From NCBI GenBank assembly GCA_002353225.1, contig DEJF01000044.1, forward strand, positions 1 to 8,269: a stretch of DNA of 8,269 nucleotides, given 5' to 3'. Both the position numbers and the translations under genes were made by a program. The stretch's first letter is position 1. Every line of letters begins with the position of its first letter. This document shows, in pieces, positions 6,148 to 8,269 of the stretch. Source of the stretch: Prevotella sp. UBA2755. GTDB taxonomy: Bacteria > Bacteroidota > Bacteroidia > Bacteroidales > Bacteroidaceae. The notes under the pieces are model-generated. The model saw only the letters and a list, made by a program, of their open reading frames with translations, was not told the origin of the DNA and searched no databases.

Positions 6148-7284
6148 ATGGAAAATCCGTTTTATATCACCGGCATCATCCCTGAACCCTATTTTTGTGA
6201 CAGGGAGAATGAAACATCGTGGATGGTTCGAACACTTGAAAACAAGGCTCATATCTTGCTGTCCTCCCCTCGAAGGATGGGCAAGACGCAATTGATACGC
6301 CACGTGTTTGCACAGCCGTCTATCAAGGATAACTATCATACGTTTTATACTGACATTTACCCCACTACCAGCCTGAATGAATTTGTGCTGTTTCTCAGCA
6401 AAGAGATATACTCTGTATTGGTACCTAAAGGGAAGACTGTTCTTAACAGGTTCCTTGCCGGGCTTCATTCTTTGGCAGGAAGTTTTGGCTATGACCCGGT
6501 TTCAAACACACCGACCTTCAACATCAAACTGGGCGATATTCACTCGCCAGAGTTGACACTTGAAGAGATTTTTAGTTATTTGGAACAGGCTGACAAACCC
6601 TGTATCTTTGCCATAGATGAATTCCAACAGATTGCTAACTATCCAGAGAAAAACATTGAGGCAACACTTCGTACTCATATACAGAAGATGAATAATTGCC
6701 TGTTTATCTATGCTGGCAGCAACAGGCACATCTTGGAGAATATGTTTAATTCATCTGCTAAACCTTTTTACAACAGTGCAGAACAGATATACTTAGATAG
6801 CATCCCCAAAAATATTTATACAACTTTTGCAGAAGAAGTATTTGAAAAAAACGCTCGCACGATTGCCCCCGAGGCAGCATCATTGGCATATGATCTTTTT
6901 GAAGGACATACCTATTATGTACACAACGTGCTACACAACGCTTTCGCTTATATCGATACTGAAAAGACTATAGACGAAGCGGATATTCTACACACGCTGG
7001 ACGACATTTTAGAAGATAAGTACCATACGTTTGCATCAGTGATGAACCAACTCAACTATCAGCAGAAAGAGACATTGGTTGCTATTGCCAAAGAAGGCAA
7101 AACCATTGGGGTTACCTCCGTCGCTTTTGTGAAGAAACATGCACTCAAGTCTCCCAGTTCCGTTCAGTTTGCCATCAGCATCCTATTGGAAAAGCAACTG
7201 ATTACTTATCAAAGCGAGGGACGCACTAAGGTTTACAGCATTGCCGATAAATTTCTGGAAATGTGGATTCGCAGAACGTACTAG
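6148..7284 (+). CDS. Orphan AAA-type ATPase with C-terminal winged helix (archaeal-ATPase-like)
   Basis: 378 residues from ATG 6148; an in-frame TTG at 6127 is part of the promoter and is rejected as a start. The N-terminus MENPFYITGIIPEPYFCDRE and the Walker A variant LLSSPRRMGKTQL (R42-R-M-G-K46-T47) are typical of the PF01637-like (archaeal ATPase/STAND-related) family. Walker B is CIFAIDEFQQI (D157, E158), and FIYAGSNRHIL (about 187-197) fits sensor 1. The last 80 residues (QLNYQQKETLVAIAKEGK to FLEMWIRR) look like a winged helix with an end-domain. Members are cytoplasmic ATPases of mostly unknown role, often in many copies per Bacteroidetes genome; a DNA-related or switch function is only a guess. 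The gene is more AT-rich than its neighbours (hand-counted GC 30% at 6781-6840 and 42% at 6361-6420, against 53% at 5281-5340 and 62% at 5581-5640), suggesting transfer. No partner gene or transposon ends are visible. Confidence 0.85.
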   Translation: MENPFYITGIIPEPYFCDRENETSWMVRTLENKAHILLSSPRRMGKTQLIRHVFAQPSIKDNYHTFYTDIYPTTSLNEFVLFLSKEIYSVLVPKGKTVLNRFLAGLHSLAGSFGYDPVSNTPTFNIKLGDIHSPELTLEEIFSYLEQADKPCIFAIDEFQQIANYPEKNIEATLRTHIQKMNNCLFIYAGSNRHILENMFNSSAKPFYNSAEQIYLDSIPKNIYTTFAEEVFEKNARTIAPEAASLAYDLFEGHTYYVHNVLHNAFAYIDTEKTIDEADILHTLDDILEDKYHTFASVMNQLNYQQKETLVAIAKEGKTIGVTSVAFVKKHALKSPSSVQFAISILLEKQLITYQSEGRTKVYSIADKFLEMWIRRTY

Positions 7285-7295
7285 AATCTGCTGCG

Positions 7296-7316
7296 GTTTC
7301 CTGACCAAACTACTAT
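7296..7316 (+). repeat. Relic matching the 3' end of the downstream esterase
   Basis: GTTTCCTGACCAA (7296-7308), one extra A, then CTACTAT (7310-7316) match 8085-8104, the codons for the last residues of the esterase (CFLTNYY). That is 20 identical bases with one insertion. In the matching frame it reads CGFLTKLL followed by a stop (7316-7318). It lies just after the ATPase stop, like the tail of a lost tandem esterase copy or a duplicated breakpoint. Confidence 0.6.
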
Positions 7317-7340
7317 GATTCCGTCAAGAAAACATTGTTT

Positions 7341-7348
7341 TTCCTTTG
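7341..7348 (+). promoter_or_regulatory. -7-like box before the esterase fragment
   Basis: TTCCTTTG differs from TAnnTTTG at one fixed base and is followed by CAGTCC, as at the ATPase promoter (TTTGCAGCC). No -33 TTTG lies 19-21 nt upstream, so the promoter is weak or not real. If active it would transcribe the truncated esterase from close to its first ATG (7358). Confidence 0.3.
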
Positions 7349-7357
7349 CAGTCCGAT

Positions 7358-8113
7358 ATGATGAAGGTTGATGCCCGGAGACTGGTGGATACGGCAGCAA
7401 AAGTTGTCGTATTACGCATATTCCCTGTAAGAGACGGACGTACCATTCCTTTTGACCCCTGGGAGACATACGAAAGCGGCATAGCCAAGGATATTACCTT
7501 CCTTCAGGGCTGCAACAAGGATGAGATGAACTGTTTCGTGTCTGACTGGACTGTGGAAGGATTCAAAGCGTGGGCGGCTGACCGTAAGACGAAAAAGTAT
7601 GCCCAACTGCTGACAGATGAAGAGAGAGCGAAGTTAGAGAGTTTCTGCAAGGAAGGGGCTGTAGAGGACTGGGAACCCGACAGTCGTCTGTTCGGTCATA
7701 GTTGGTTTATGGAGGGTGCCATCAAGATGTCTGAGAGCCAGACCATGGGCGGAGGCAAATCTTATACCTATTTCTATAGGGTAGAATCTTCTGATCCGAT
7801 ATTGAAAAGTGCACACTTTGAAGAGGTTCCCATCGTATTCAATCATCCGGAAATGGTTAGTGGAAGGCCGTATGACCCAACCTTCTGTAAGACCATGCGT
7901 AAGATGTGGATTCAGTTTGCAAAGACTGGTAACCCCTCGCTCAGTGCAGAGATTTCCCCCGATGGGAAGGCAAAGGAGTGGCCGCTCTACGACCAGAAGG
8001 ACAAGCAGGTGATGGTGTTAGACGAGTTGGACATCCATCCGGCGAAGGAATCCGAGGTGAAGATTGTGGATTGGGAGAGAACCTGTTTCCTGACCAACTA
8101 CTATATGTTGTAA
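7358..8113 (+). pseudogene. Carboxylesterase type B, C-terminal half only
   Basis: 251 residues from ATG 7358 (ATG 7361 is equally possible), whereas COesterase (PF00135) enzymes usually have about 500-550. The fragment aligns by pattern with the second half: FPVRDGRTIPFDPWE, then LQGCNKDEMNCF with the triad acid (E56 here), SAHFEEVPIVFNH with the triad histidine (H153), and WIQFAKTGNPS with WPLYD near the end. The N-terminal half with the oxyanion hole and the GxSxG nucleophile serine is missing, so hydrolysis is not expected. The frame stays open upstream only to a stop at 7316-7318, and no esterase-like sequence is seen further upstream, so this is a 5' deletion and not a frameshift. The remaining frame is intact, so the loss may be recent or the fragment may still be expressed. 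Intact relatives hydrolyse esters; in gut Bacteroidales they are often exported. Confidence 0.85.
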
Positions 8114-8158
8114 TGACTAAATGTAGAATCAGTCCTCCACTGCGTTTTATTATCTACC

Positions 8159-8224
8159 TACCGACAAACTGGTCGTTTGTTACCGACTAACGGTGGGTTT
8201 GTTACCGAGAAACTCTGTCTTTCT
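8159..8224 (+). repeat. Three tandem 22-nt units beginning TACCGA
   Basis: Units lie at 8159-8180, 8181-8202 and 8203-8224. Each begins TACCGA, has AAC at positions 9-11 and TTT at 18-20. Units 1 and 2 agree at 17 of 22 positions; unit 3 agrees with unit 1 at 15 of 22. GTTTGTTACCGA occurs exactly twice (8175-8186 and 8197-8208). Unit 1 can form a hairpin, ACAAAC (8164-8169) with GTTTGT (8175-8180). Confidence 0.65.
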
Positions 8225-8243
8225 CGCGTGCGCATGCGCGCAC
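8225..8243. repeat. Alternating pyrimidine-purine tract with hairpin
   Basis: CGCGTGCGCATGCGCGCAC alternates pyrimidine and purine without a break over 19 nt, the base pattern that favours left-handed Z-DNA. It contains the perfect palindrome GCGCATGCGC (8230-8239) and a stem GTGCGC/GCGCAC (8228-8233 with 8238-8243) around ATGC. Confidence 0.6.
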
Positions 8244-8244
8244 T

Positions 8245-8264
8245 ACAAGTTTTTAAAACCTTGT
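8245..8264. repeat. AT-rich imperfect palindrome
   Basis: ACAAG (8245-8249) and CTTGT (8260-8264) flank a T-run and an A-run. 18 of 20 positions are symmetric, with one mismatched pair. It could be a protein-binding site or a weak bidirectional terminator; its context beyond the window is unknown. Confidence 0.4.
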
Positions 8265-8269
8265 CACCG

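Larger units (their letters stand above)
8114..8269. other. Noncoding tail after the esterase fragment
   Basis: No gene is supported here. The stretch holds three tandem 22-nt units (8159-8224), an alternating purine-pyrimidine tract with a hairpin (8225-8243) and an AT-rich imperfect palindrome (8245-8264). No clear promoter or RNA gene is seen before the window ends. Confidence 0.6.

Noticed and set aside
7264..7271. Shared TGTGGATT at the ATPase end and near the esterase end, as an extension of the 3' relic
   Set aside because: The intervening bases do not align, and the match comes from a short Val/Met-Trp-Ile or Val-Asp-Trp coding context; it is likely chance.
8159..8224. Possible CRISPR array
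   Set aside because: The units are directly adjacent with no spacers, are degenerate, and no cas gene is visible.

Overview
The window reads as chromosomal DNA of a Bacteroidales species, most likely Prevotella-like. The signs are two matches to the Bacteroidetes promoter (TTTG-type -33 box, about 20 nt, then TAnnTTTG), the absence of strong Shine-Dalgarno sequences, and proteins of typical Bacteroidetes form: a Cthe_2159-like carbohydrate-binding protein, a LytS/LytTR pair, a DsbD-family reductase, a PorT-like small barrel, and an Mrp ATPase without the CxxC motif. All recognisable genes are on the + strand.

Layout: 1-354 is the 3' end of a secreted or surface carbohydrate-binding-type protein. 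At 386-2250 lies a two-component pair, a LytS/YehU-type membrane histidine kinase and a LytTR response regulator, overlapping by ATGA. A promoter in the last codons of the regulator serves a tight group at 2277-6037: DsbD-type thiol:disulfide reductase, small outer-membrane beta-barrel, and Mrp/ApbC P-loop ATPase (gaps of 10 and 19 nt). After a 110-nt intergenic region with its own promoter comes an AT-richer orphan AAA-type ATPase (6148-7284). It is followed by a carboxylesterase that has lost its N-terminal half including the nucleophile serine (7358-8113), and a final 156-nt noncoding tail with tandem 22-nt repeats and an alternating purine-pyrimidine tract.

How the genes may work together: the kinase has a histidine-rich loop predicted to face the periplasm and could sense an envelope or metal signal. 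DsbD carries electrons from the cytoplasm to periplasmic disulfides, and the barrel sits in the outer membrane. A common envelope-stress or redox theme is plausible but is inference. Mrp is a housekeeping Fe-S cluster factor.

The most notable signals are small GC-rich palindromic repeat elements inserted in frame into coding sequence. Two are in opposite orientation in the linker between the periplasmic and membrane domains of DsbD, and a similar palindrome forms the linker of the LytTR regulator. The 6038-8113 segment looks like a remodelled accessory patch: orphan ATPase, a short relic matching the 3' end of the esterase, and the esterase fragment itself. I did not find a convincing new defence or biosynthetic system.
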